DNA of 19,058 nucleotides. Origin: Armatimonadetes bacterium UBA1398. Lineage in GTDB: Bacteria > Armatimonadota > Zipacnadia > UBA1398. Each line of letters begins with the position of its first letter. Position 1 is the first letter of the stretch. Where the stretch lies: the NCBI GenBank assembly GCA_002305165.1, contig DBQI01000011.1:1-19058 (forward strand), written 5' to 3'. Below, one piece after another: positions 7,163 through 13,767 of this stretch. Position numbers and translations under genes: made by a program. The notes beneath the pieces are model-generated. The model was not told the origin of the DNA. It worked only from the letters and a program-made list of their open reading frames with translations, and did no database searches.

Positions 7163-7656
7163 CTATCCGCATGTACACGCCATAGCCGCCAAGACCTCCC
7201 GCAAGGGCGCCCGCACCTCCCGAGGCAGTCTCCCCAGGTGGCGGACGGCGAAGGCGGTGGCTCGCTGGCCGAGGGCTACGGGCTGGCCGTGGTAGGGTCC
7301 GGGCCCGACGGCTCCTCCGTCTCGCCCGACAGCCGCATGGAGCGCCGCACGATGGCGTCGATGGTGCCGGCGTCCTGGTTGGCGAGCCACTCGTAGTGGG
7401 CGTCGCGCCGGAAGAGGGGGCGGGCATCGCTCCCCCCGCCGTCGCGGACACATTCTATCACGCGGCAGAGGGCGTACCGCTCGGGGTCGAAGCGGAGGCG
7501 GCCGTCGGCGTCGGGCCGCTGGGCCTCGCTGAGGAGCCGGGTGAACTGGCGGAAGGAGAGGCCCCAGACCCAGAGGGTCCGGCCGCCCCACACCTCCATG
7601 GGCTCGCGCTGGATGGCGTCGATGGTCTCGAGGTCGTCGGTGGAGAGGAGTGCCAT
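7163..7656 (-). CDS. Tail assembly chaperone, -1 frameshift product (G-T type), 164 aa
   Basis: If ribosomes shift by -1 at the heptamer at 7300-7306, the first 119 residues of the chaperone are joined to 45 residues read in the -1 frame, beginning GPYHGQPVALGQRATAF and ending MACTCG before TAG at 7163-7165. The extension has strong G/C at third positions and no stop for its full length, and it fills the gap between the short product and the methyltransferase start almost exactly. In lambda-like phages the G and G-T proteins guide assembly of the tube around the tape measure, and programmed -1 slippage is conserved. Frameshifting is inferred from sequence pattern and gene position. Confidence 0.6.
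7276..7656 (-). CDS. Tail assembly chaperone, unshifted product (G type), 126 aa
   Basis: This 126-residue acidic, helical protein has an ATG at 7654-7656 behind AAAGGA. It contains VWGLSFRQFTRLLSEAQ and an RYALCRVIECVRDGG segment, and ends in a low-complexity tail (EEPSGPDPTTASP). Size, composition and place directly after the tail tube gene fit the short tail assembly chaperone of siphoviruses, which binds tube and tape measure subunits before polymerisation. Such families diverge quickly, so sequence resemblance is weak and the call depends on gene order and the frameshift signal near its end. Oddly, its usual partner, the tape measure, is not found. Confidence 0.65.
   Translation of the reverse strand: MALLSTDDLETIDAIQREPMEVWGGRTLWVWGLSFRQFTRLLSEAQRPDADGRLRFDPERYALCRVIECVRDGGGSDARPLFRRDAHYEWLANQDAGTIDAIVRRSMRLSGETEEPSGPDPTTASP
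7300..7306 (-). promoter_or_regulatory. -1 programmed frameshift slippery heptamer GGGCCCG
   Basis: On the minus strand the chaperone frame reads G GGC CCG, an exact X_XXY_YYZ heptamer. After a -1 slip both tRNAs can re-pair as GGG and CCC. A purine-rich GGAGGAG stretch (plus positions 7312-7318) ends five bases upstream of it and could act as an internal Shine-Dalgarno stimulator, as in dnaX. No strong downstream hairpin was found by eye. Confidence 0.6.
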
Positions 7657-7741
7657 GGTGTTTCCTTTCGGAGTGGTGATGCGGAAGGGGTCGGCTCCCC
7701 CGCGGCGGTCGGCGCGCGGGGGAGCGGTGAAAACGCCGCCC

Positions 7742-8116
7742 TTACGGCGTCGTCGGCGGGCCGGTGCCCTGGAGCACGATCGTCTCCGTCACCGCCTCGT
7801 TCGGGATCGAGAAGCTGCCCTCGCTCACCCAGCCCGTGCCCGCGAAGACCGTGTTGCCGTCGCCGTCCTTCACCTGGACCGCGACGGCCGCGCCGCCGGG
7901 GGTGTCAGCGAGGAGCGAGAGGAAAGCCTCGGACGCGTAGTACTTCTCCGCCCGCACCTCCCACCGCCCCACGCCCGGGATCTGGACGGCCCAGTCATCG
8001 CCCAGGGCCGTCACGTCGATGATGTCCGCGGTCATGCGGACCTCCACGCTGTAGAGGTCCGCGCCGGTGTAACTGCCGATGCTCACGGTGGCGTGCTTGC
8101 CCGACTTGCGCGGCAA
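7742..8116 (-). CDS. Tail tube (major tail) protein
   Basis: This 124-residue beta-rich protein runs from PRKSGKHATVSIGSYTGADLYSVEV through DIIDVTALGDDWAVQIPGVGRWEV to VFAGTGWVSEGSFSIPNEAVTETIVLQGTG. The DVTALGDDW segment and the late GTGWV-x-E-x-S-F strand pair are typical of phage tail tube proteins, which stack as hexamer rings to make the DNA conduit. It lies between connector and chaperone genes, as expected. The start is TTG at 8114-8116; it is chosen because a strong AGGAGGT lies nine bases upstream and no ATG is available in frame nearby. Very short tube proteins of this kind occur in siphoviruses and myoviruses; no sheath gene is present, so a contractile tail is unlikely. Confidence 0.65.
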   Translation of the reverse strand: MPRKSGKHATVSIGSYTGADLYSVEVRMTADIIDVTALGDDWAVQIPGVGRWEVRAEKYYASEAFLSLLADTPGGAAVAVQVKDGDGNTVFAGTGWVSEGSFSIPNEAVTETIVLQGTGPPTTP

Positions 8117-8146
8117 GGCGCCTCACCTCCTCAGGGGTGCGCGTCC

Positions 8147-8563
8147 CTAGACGCGGATGGACCGGCCGGCCAGATAGGGCCGGGGGCCGGGCTGTGCGCC
8201 GGCGAGGTGGGGTTCGAGGAGCCCCAGGGCCATGCGCCGGTACCGGAGGATGATCTCGGGCAGCTCCTCGCGGTCGATGAACTCCGTGGGCAGGGCCTCG
8301 GCGTCCCAGGTGGCCATCAGGTTCAGGATGGTCTGGAAGGCCTTGGCCGTGGCCAGGTAGGTCTCGGCGGTGGTGAGCACCCGCCGGAGGGTGGCGTCGC
8401 CCGAGGAGTAGGTCTCGGCCCCGATGAGGGTCAGGACCTCCGCCGACGCCTCGGCGATCCGCTCGGCCAGGAGGGCGTCGAGCTCCGCGTCGGTGGCGAG
8501 GTTGAACTGCTCATTATAGAGGGAGCCCTCGGCCCGCACGGCGGCGGGAGTGGTGAGCGCCAC
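8147..8563 (-). CDS. Head-tail connector / adaptor protein
   Basis: This is a 138-residue, mostly helical protein. It includes EQFNLATDAELDALLAERIAEAS, a conserved-looking helix pair, then ATLRRVLTTAETYLATAKAFQTILNL and a C-terminal RYRRMALGLLEPHL helix. This layout matches the head-completion adaptor family (gp6/gp15-like) that docks under the portal. The start is GTG at 8561-8563 with AGGAGG seven bases upstream, ten bases after the capsid gene. It is the only connector-like gene between capsid and tail tube; the neck stopper and tail terminator genes expected in long-tailed phages are not seen. The assignment rests on fold impression and position. Confidence 0.6.
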   Translation of the reverse strand: MALTTPAAVRAEGSLYNEQFNLATDAELDALLAERIAEASAEVLTLIGAETYSSGDATLRRVLTTAETYLATAKAFQTILNLMATWDAEALPTEFIDREELPEIILRYRRMALGLLEPHLAGAQPGPRPYLAGRSIRV

Positions 8564-8572
8564 GGACGCCTC

Positions 8573-9610
8573 CTACTCGTGGGTCACGTCGAGGGCCTGG
8601 CTCGCGCTCGTGTCGAGCTTCACGAAGCCGGACCACTTGGTGACGGAGGTGGACTCGATCTGCCGGTCGATGAGCCGGTCCACCTCGGTGATGACCCCAT
8701 GCTCGGTGACCTGCTCGAGGGCGAAGCGCTCATCGACGCCGAGGACGTAGTCCGCGGGAAGCACGGCGGTGGAGCCCCAGCGGAGGAGCTTGGCGCCGAC
8801 GGGGCTCACCAGGTCGCCCGAGGCCTGGAAGCTGAAGCCCGCGGCGGGGTTCTGGAACTCATCCATGTTGAGGACGGTCCGCAGCAGGGTGTCGCCCACG
8901 ATGATCCTCCGGCAGCGGTAGCCGCCCGGGAAGGCGAGCCAGAGGCGCACCATCTCGTCATAGTCCAGGGTCCCGCTCACCTCGCTCTCGGTGGCGACGA
9001 GGGCGTTGCTGTTCCCGTCGCCGGAGATGAGGGTGGAGAGGGCCTCGTTGCTCTCGTCGATGGCGATCTGAGCGCCGATGCGCTGCAGCCAGACGGAGAC
9101 GACGTTGGAGCGCTGGAGCCGGAGCGCCTCGTAGCTGGCGTGGAGCAGCCGCCCGAACTTCCGCAGCCTGACCGTGTGGTCGGAGACGGTGAGCCGCACG
9201 GTCGGGATCCGGGCGCCCTCGGCGATGCGGTGGAGCTGCCGGTCGGGCTCGGTGTCGCTGAGCCACGCGCCGTCGTAGGTGTGGGAGTCGATGTAGGTCT
9301 CGGTGGCGGTGATCTCGGGAAGGAGGGACTCCGCGAGCATCCCCGCCCGGACCTGGGTCTCGACATAGTGGGGGAAGAGCACCGAGGACGAGGTGGAGGC
9401 GAAGAACTTGCCGATGGGGTCGGCGGTGGGGCCGTGGATCTTGATGCCGTGGGCCATGAGCTGGCGGGCGAAGGCCCCCGCCTTCTGAAGCGTGCCCTCG
9501 TAGTCGAGGGAGGGGTCGAGCTCCTCGAGGAGATCCTCGAAGCCGGCGCCCTTCAGCCGGGCCTCCTGGTACATCTCCTTCTCGAGGTCGAGCTTCTTCA
9601 CCACATTCAT
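8573..9610 (-). CDS. Major capsid protein (HK97-fold type)
   Basis: This 345-residue protein starts at the ATG at 9608-9610, with AAGGGA upstream. The N-terminal 90 residues are helical (KKLDLEKEMYQEARLKGAGFEDLLEELD). The core contains ITATETYIDSHTYDGAWLSDTEPDRQ, VRLRKFGRLLHASYEALRLQRSNVVSVWLQRIG, the DYDEMVRLWLAFPGGYRCRRIIVGDTLLR segment typical of the P- and A-domains, and a C-terminal DRLIDRQIESTSVTKWSGFVKLD strand set. This order fits HK97-fold shell proteins, which form the icosahedral head. It follows the protease and decoration-like genes and precedes the connector, the standard order. A 14-codon upstream extension exists but the ribosome binding site favours the given start. Confidence 0.8.
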   Translation of the reverse strand: MNVVKKLDLEKEMYQEARLKGAGFEDLLEELDPSLDYEGTLQKAGAFARQLMAHGIKIHGPTADPIGKFFASTSSSVLFPHYVETQVRAGMLAESLLPEITATETYIDSHTYDGAWLSDTEPDRQLHRIAEGARIPTVRLTVSDHTVRLRKFGRLLHASYEALRLQRSNVVSVWLQRIGAQIAIDESNEALSTLISGDGNSNALVATESEVSGTLDYDEMVRLWLAFPGGYRCRRIIVGDTLLRTVLNMDEFQNPAAGFSFQASGDLVSPVGAKLLRWGSTAVLPADYVLGVDERFALEQVTEHGVITEVDRLIDRQIESTSVTKWSGFVKLDTSASQALDVTHE

Positions 9611-9635
9611 GGGGCAGATCCCTTCGGATGGCGCG

Positions 9636-10013
9636 CTAGAGGAACAGGACATCGACGGAGCCGGTCACCAGGTCGCGGCCGACGATGAGGCCCACGCCGC
9701 CCGAGGCGACGCCCTTGACCTTGGTGGCGGCGGAGGCCTGGATCTGTTGGCCCAGGCTGGGGTTACCCGTGTAGGGCAGGCGGGCGATGGCGCCCGAGGT
9801 GAAGAGCTCGACGGCGAGCACGGCGCCGTCATCGGAGACCTCGGTGACGACGCCGATGGGAACGTTGGTGTCGGCGCACTCGGCGAGCTGGTATGCGCCG
9901 CCGGTCGATTGCTTCACCAGGTCGCCGGGCGCGGGGTCGGTCCAGGCGGAGGCTGGCGCGAAGGTGGTGACGGCGCCCGTGAGGGGGCCGCCGCTCAGTA
10001 CGCGGGTGGCCAT
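9636..10013 (-). CDS. Head decoration-like protein
   Basis: This 125-residue beta-rich protein is rich in Gly, Ala, Val and Thr (for example PASAWTDPAPGDLVKQSTGG, ECADTNVPIGVVTEV and VASGGVGLIVG). Its size, composition and place directly before the capsid gene match the small capsid decoration or DUF2190-like proteins that sit on the shell surface and stabilise it. The ATG at 10011-10013 has AAAGGAG upstream at slightly long spacing. An overlapping ATG in another frame lies closer to that site but leads into a frame lacking the coding pattern. The gene lies 33 bases after the protease and 25 before the capsid gene. Confidence 0.6.
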   Translation of the reverse strand: MATRVLSGGPLTGAVTTFAPASAWTDPAPGDLVKQSTGGAYQLAECADTNVPIGVVTEVSDDGAVLAVELFTSGAIARLPYTGNPSLGQQIQASAATKVKGVASGGVGLIVGRDLVTGSVDVLFL

Positions 10014-10046
10014 TCGAGCATCGCTCCTTTGGGGTGATGATTCGGG

Positions 10047-10988
10047 TTACGAGCGGGTGACGTAGGGCGAGAGGTCGGGCGTCTGGGCCGCCGGCCGCGG
10101 CGCGTTCGTGGCGGTCCGCAGCCGCAGCCGGTCGCGGATCTCCATGAGCTTGGCCGCGTCCATGGCGCCCACGAGGGGCCGGTGGAACTCCCATGCGGCA
10201 CGGTCGCCGCTCAGGGCGCAGAGGGCTCGGACCTCGCCCCGCAGCTCCTCGCGGAAGCGCTCGCCATCGCTGGCGAGGGCCCGGAGGCGGGCGATCTCGG
10301 CGTCCCGGGCGGCGACCTCGGCCCGCAGCTCCTCGGCCACATCGAGGAGCTTCTCGCGGGCGGTTTCGTCATCCAGGGCGTCGGGGTGGCCGTCGCTCCA
10401 GCACTTGGTGAGCATCGCCTCGCGCTGGCTTCCGAGGTAGACGAGGGAGCCCTCGACAGCCTCGGCGCGGCCCTCCCACGTGGCGGTGGCGGTGCGGCCG
10501 TCGTACTCCCGCCCGGGGATGTGGGGGCACTCCCGGGAGTGGACGTTCCGGCCGCAGAGGTCGCAGGTGAGGCGCTCGCAGCGGAAGCCGATGGAGGTGT
10601 AGCGCACCACGCCGGCGTCCATGAGCTTGCGGAGGTGGTCGTTCTCGGGCGTGATGAGCATGTAGAACCATGCCTTCACGGCGGGCGCGCGGCCGGGCCG
10701 CTGCACGACCTCGGCTCGGTAGAACAGCCCCTCGGGGGCGGCGTCGCGGCGGTGGCCGATGAGGAGTGACTTGCCGGGGATGGACTCGGCGAACTGGTCG
10801 AGAACACCATCGGAGAAGCGCTCGTAGTCCCGGTCCAGCTCCCCCGAGCAGAGCACCATCGCTCGGACGAGCACCTCGGAGGGTTCGAGGGGCCGCCCCG
10901 CGTAGGCGGCGATCAGCGCCATGTCGCGCTGACTCGGCTCGTGGCTCTCACCTCCCGCGCGGATGGTCTTGCATCCCGAATGGATCAT
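10047..10988 (-). CDS. Prohead protease with fused scaffold-like C terminus
   Basis: This 313-residue protein starts at the ATG at 10986-10988, with AAGGAGG close upstream. Residues 35-135 fit the herpesvirus-assemblin-like prohead protease fold: LVRAMVLCSGELDRDYERF, then GHRR with candidate catalytic His79, and VVRYTSIGFR with candidate nucleophile Ser132. Residues 142-156 hold a cysteine/histidine knuckle (CDLCGRNVHSRECPH), probably binding zinc. Residues about 205-260 form a coiled coil rich in Glu, Arg and Ala, as in capsid scaffolds. The natural reading is a maturation protease with a scaffold tail, removing itself as the head matures. It lies directly before the decoration and capsid genes. 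The catalytic residues are assigned by pattern only. Confidence 0.7.
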   Translation of the reverse strand: MIHSGCKTIRAGGESHEPSQRDMALIAAYAGRPLEPSEVLVRAMVLCSGELDRDYERFSDGVLDQFAESIPGKSLLIGHRRDAAPEGLFYRAEVVQRPGRAPAVKAWFYMLITPENDHLRKLMDAGVVRYTSIGFRCERLTCDLCGRNVHSRECPHIPGREYDGRTATATWEGRAEAVEGSLVYLGSQREAMLTKCWSDGHPDALDDETAREKLLDVAEELRAEVAARDAEIARLRALASDGERFREELRGEVRALCALSGDRAAWEFHRPLVGAMDAAKLMEIRDRLRLRTATNAPRPAAQTPDLSPYVTRS

Positions 10989-11028
10989 CCATGCCTCCTT
11001 CCTGGAGTCTCGGTGGGGCAGGTACGGC

Positions 11029-11062
11029 GAGAGGGCTCTCCCACATGGTGGAGAGCCCTCTC
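11029..11062 (-). terminator. Perfect 13-bp hairpin before the protease gene
   Basis: GAGAGGGCTCTCC and its exact reverse complement flank an eight-base loop, forming a very stable stem in the 109-base gap between the secreted protein gene and the protease gene. There is no U-run after it on the minus strand, so it may be an mRNA processing or stabilising structure, or a partial attenuator separating packaging from head gene expression, rather than a simple terminator. Confidence 0.5.
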
Positions 11063-11097
11063 TGGGCGGGGCCGTAGGGGGACAGAGGGTCGGTCGT

Positions 11098-11781
11098 CTA
11101 GTCTTCGGCCGCATGCTCCTCGAGGGCCTTGAGGACCCGCTCGGTGACCATGTCGGCGATGCGGTCGGCGAGGGAGTCGAGCCAGCGTAGCGAGGGCCCG
11201 CCGTCATCGGAGCGCGCGGCGAGGGCGGGCCGTATCGCGCGGATCGTGCGCTCGATGTTGATCCCCTCGGCGGCGTCCTCCTCGGTGAGCCGGACGATCT
11301 CGGCGTCAAGCTCCCGGATCAACTCGGCGTTCTCAGGCACGACGGCGATGTCGCGGTCGAGCTCCATGGCGAGCCAGGCTCTCCGCTGGGGGCCGCCCTC
11401 CACGCGCAGGTCGCGGGGGACCATGAGGCGCGGCGCGGCGCTCAGCCGCGGGGGCCGGACGACGCCGTCGACGTCGCTGTCGGTGGGGTTCAGCAGCACG
11501 GTCGCCGCGCCATCGACGGAGAGGGAGCGGAGGGCCGCGTAGGCGGTCTCCGCCGGGACGGACTTGAGCGCCTCGCGCAACCGGAGGAGGGCCGCCTCGA
11601 GGGCCGCGACGGCCTCTCGCAACTGGGCATCGGGCGAATCCGCCGAGGCCGCGCCGCCTTCGGGCGACGCCTCCTCGATGGGCGGTGTGACCTCAACCTG
11701 CTCGGCCTCGCCATCGGCGACGGCTACCGTGGACAGGGCCGCCAGCGCGACGGCGGCCAACAGGAACCGAAGGCGCCACAT
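11098..11781 (-). CDS. Signal-peptide protein within the head gene block
   Basis: This 227-residue protein has a classical signal peptide: MWRLRFLLAAVALAALSTVAVADG, with a likely cleavage after AVA. The mature part begins with an acidic low-complexity linker (EVTPPIEEASPEGGAASADS), then a coiled-coil-like helix (AQLREAVAALEAALLRLREALK), a middle region with Pro-rich turns and a helical C terminus (SLADRIADMVTERVLKALEEHAAED). The start is the ATG at 11779-11781, chosen over a TTG two codons upstream because GGGAGG is ten bases from the ATG but only four from the TTG. No family is recognised. An exported protein between portal and protease is unusual; it may be an accessory gene altering the host envelope. 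Confidence 0.65.
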   Translation of the reverse strand: MWRLRFLLAAVALAALSTVAVADGEAEQVEVTPPIEEASPEGGAASADSPDAQLREAVAALEAALLRLREALKSVPAETAYAALRSLSVDGAATVLLNPTDSDVDGVVRPPRLSAAPRLMVPRDLRVEGGPQRRAWLAMELDRDIAVVPENAELIRELDAEIVRLTEEDAAEGINIERTIRAIRPALAARSDDGGPSLRWLDSLADRIADMVTERVLKALEEHAAED

Positions 11782-11840
11782 CGTCAATCAACCTCCCGGG
11801 GCTCGTCTTGTAGGTGTCTACGTTCCGGCCGGCCAGTGGA

Positions 11841-13106
11841 TTACACCGGAAGCGCCGGCTCCGTGTCGGGGAAGAGCCGGGCGCGGGCATAGGCGTCATC
11901 GATCCAGCCTCGGTCGACGGCGGTGAGCAGCGCCTCGGTCTCGATGCGCAGGGCCATGGCCTGGCGGTACTGAGCCTCGGCCACCAGGGAGAGGTCCTGC
12001 AGGGTGACCTCGGACCAGCGGACCCGGTAGTTCCCCGAGCGCCGGGTGAGGGCGAGCCAGAGGTCGACGAGCTGCTCGACCATGGGTTCGAGTTCCCGGC
12101 GGAGGTCATGGATCTCCGCGATGATCACCTCGCTTTGCTGGCTCGACATCCGCTCGGTCGAGGCCCAGCTCAGGCCGAGCATGAAGGGCGGCAGGCCGGT
12201 GACGGAGACGATCTGCTCGGTGAGGGCGCGGTAGGTCTCTCGGAACTCGAGCTGCTCGCTCGCGGCGCCGATGACCTCGACCCGCACGTCGCCGGCGGCG
12301 AAGAAGTCGCTCGCGAGGCCCGTGTCGTGCCGGGTCTGCATCGCCTCGGTGAAGCCGGCCTCGATCTCGCCCATGATGGCCCTCGACCGCGCGCCATCGG
12401 GATCGACGAAGCCCTCGGGCGGCGTCCAGGTGACGGTGTAGGAGGGGGCGCCCATGCGCTCCCAGGTCTGCTGGGTGGCGCGCTCCATGGTGAGGACGAT
12501 GTGGCTCACGAAGGGCAGGCTCCTCAGGATGCCGCAGCCGTAGGGGGAGTCCCCCTCGGCGGCGTTGGCGCTGAAGAGGGCGAGGGCGTCGGGGATCCGG
12601 GCGACCTCGAAGGCGCCCGGCGGCCGGTGTCCGACGCCGCGCTTCAGGGGCGGGTCGTCGTCGATGACGTGGACCTCCCGGCTGTCGAGGTTCACGAGGC
12701 CGGCGATGTCCCGCTGGGCCTTGTCGGGCACGATGCGCCCCGCGGCGAAGCCATACTGGAGCATCTGGCCCACATGATTCACGAGGAAGGAGTCGAACCC
12801 GCGCTGCAGCCCGTTGACGGGCACGTGGCGCAGGAACCGGTCCAGGTCCGCCTGGAGTGGCGCCGGGGCCTCGATCCGGACGTAGCCCACCAGCCGCGTG
12901 AGGCGACGGATGGCGGCGTCGACGAGGGGCAGGAGTCGCCGGAGTTGCCGGTAGAGCTCGAGCTCGGCGGGGCGGCCGGCGTCGGCGAGGACGGATCCGG
13001 CGAGCCGACCGAGGGGCGGCGGCGCGATGGGCCGGGTACTCTTGCGCGCTGCGGCCAGGGGCGTGGGCACACGCCCTCGGCTCAGCTCGTAGCCGAAGAT
13101 GCGCAT
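11841..13106 (-). CDS. Portal protein
   Basis: This 421-residue portal subunit would form the dodecameric ring at the packaging vertex, through which the terminase drives DNA and to which the tail attaches. The visible portal pattern includes LLPLVDAAIRRLTRLV, the MLQYGFAAGRIV segment, HVIDDDPPLKRG, CGILRSLPFVSHIVLTMERATQQTWERMGAP (the long helix region), ALTEQIVSVTGLPPFMLGLSWAS and the IIAEIHDLRRELEPMVEQLVDLWL helix near the end. The GLPP-x-x-L-G motif and following helix are frequent in portals. The start is the ATG at 13104-13106 with GAGGA upstream. It stands between the terminase block and the protease, although two non-standard genes separate it from terminase. Confidence 0.75.
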   Translation of the reverse strand: MRIFGYELSRGRVPTPLAAARKSTRPIAPPPLGRLAGSVLADAGRPAELELYRQLRRLLPLVDAAIRRLTRLVGYVRIEAPAPLQADLDRFLRHVPVNGLQRGFDSFLVNHVGQMLQYGFAAGRIVPDKAQRDIAGLVNLDSREVHVIDDDPPLKRGVGHRPPGAFEVARIPDALALFSANAAEGDSPYGCGILRSLPFVSHIVLTMERATQQTWERMGAPSYTVTWTPPEGFVDPDGARSRAIMGEIEAGFTEAMQTRHDTGLASDFFAAGDVRVEVIGAASEQLEFRETYRALTEQIVSVTGLPPFMLGLSWASTERMSSQQSEVIIAEIHDLRRELEPMVEQLVDLWLALTRRSGNYRVRWSEVTLQDLSLVAEAQYRQAMALRIETEALLTAVDRGWIDDAYARARLFPDTEPALPV

Positions 13107-13143
13107 GGATTGAGATCCTCTCGGGGTGGCGCGGTGGGTGGCT

Positions 13144-13698
13144 CTATCCGCCCGGCGATGCCAGGGAGGTAGTGCCAATCAGAGCGTAGTCGTTGACTTC
13201 CTCGTCCCACTCGTAGTGGAAGGCGTCGGTGAACTCGCTCTCGGGCGGGCCGACAAGCACGACAACGGAGCGGTCGTCGTCGTAGACGCTCTCGATTCGG
13301 GTGACCCAGCCCGGGGCCGCGGCCTGGGCGATCTCCTCGGCCCGGGCGGGGTCGGGGACGACCTCGCGGGCGATCTCAGGGGCGACCTCGGGCTCTGGCT
13401 CGTCGGCCAGGAAGTCCGAGGGGATCGCGGGCGCCGGCGGCTGCGCGAACGCGGCCGACTGCTTGTAGCGGACGAAGCCGAGGCCCACGATGCCCGCCAG
13501 GATGATCGCCAAGAGCGAGAAGAGGATGGCGATGATGATGCCCACGGCGACGGCCACGGAACTGGCGCCCTGCCGGCCCTGAGGGCGTCCTTGGGGGCCT
13601 CCGCCTTGGGCTTGAGCGTGCAGCGGGTTGCCACAGGCGTAGCAGAACCGGTAGCCGCTATCGACCGGCGTACCGCAGTGGGGGCATTGCACCGTCAC
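13144..13698 (-). CDS. Zinc-ribbon, single-pass membrane protein
   Basis: This 184-residue protein has a zinc ribbon at residues 5-22 (CPHC...CYAC), a Gly/Gln-rich linker, a strong transmembrane helix at about 46-75 and a soluble C-terminal domain rich in Pro, Glu and aromatic residues (WVTRIESVYDDDRSVVVLVG; AFHYEWDEEVNDYALIG). Such zinc_ribbon proteins are usually host membrane proteins of unknown role. The start is GTG at 13696-13698, favoured because GAGGTGG lies eight bases upstream; another GTG three codons earlier has no good site. It lies between an unknown gene and the portal gene in the same direction, so it is probably cotranscribed with them. Why a packaging block carries it is unclear; an accessory or exclusion role is possible. 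Confidence 0.7.
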   Translation of the reverse strand: MTVQCPHCGTPVDSGYRFCYACGNPLHAQAQGGGPQGRPQGRQGASSVAVAVGIIIAILFSLLAIILAGIVGLGFVRYKQSAAFAQPPAPAIPSDFLADEPEPEVAPEIAREVVPDPARAEEIAQAAAPGWVTRIESVYDDDRSVVVLVGPPESEFTDAFHYEWDEEVNDYALIGTTSLASPGG

Positions 13699-13737
13699 GG
13701 CATCCACCTCGCAAGAGTCATCGTCACGGCGGAGATT

Positions 13738-13752
13738 CCGCGGTGGCCGCGG
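13738..13752 (-). other. Short GC hairpin between two accessory genes
   Basis: CCGCGG, TGG, CCGCGG form a 6-bp stem with a three-base loop just past the stop of the unknown gene ending at 13768. No T-run follows. It may stabilise the upstream message; the evidence is only the repeat. Confidence 0.3.
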
Positions 13753-13767
13753 GATTCCTGGCGCGGA

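Noticed and set aside
7541..9688. Very long plus-strand open frame (about 715 codons)
   Set aside because: It lies opposite the capsid, connector and tube genes, is rich in Gly, Val, Glu and Arg-type shadow sequence without motifs, and has no fitting ribosome binding site. High GC makes antisense frames long.
11814..13172. Plus-strand open frame opposite the portal gene
   Set aside because: Composition is that of a GC-rich antisense shadow; the minus-strand portal has clear motifs and a start signal.
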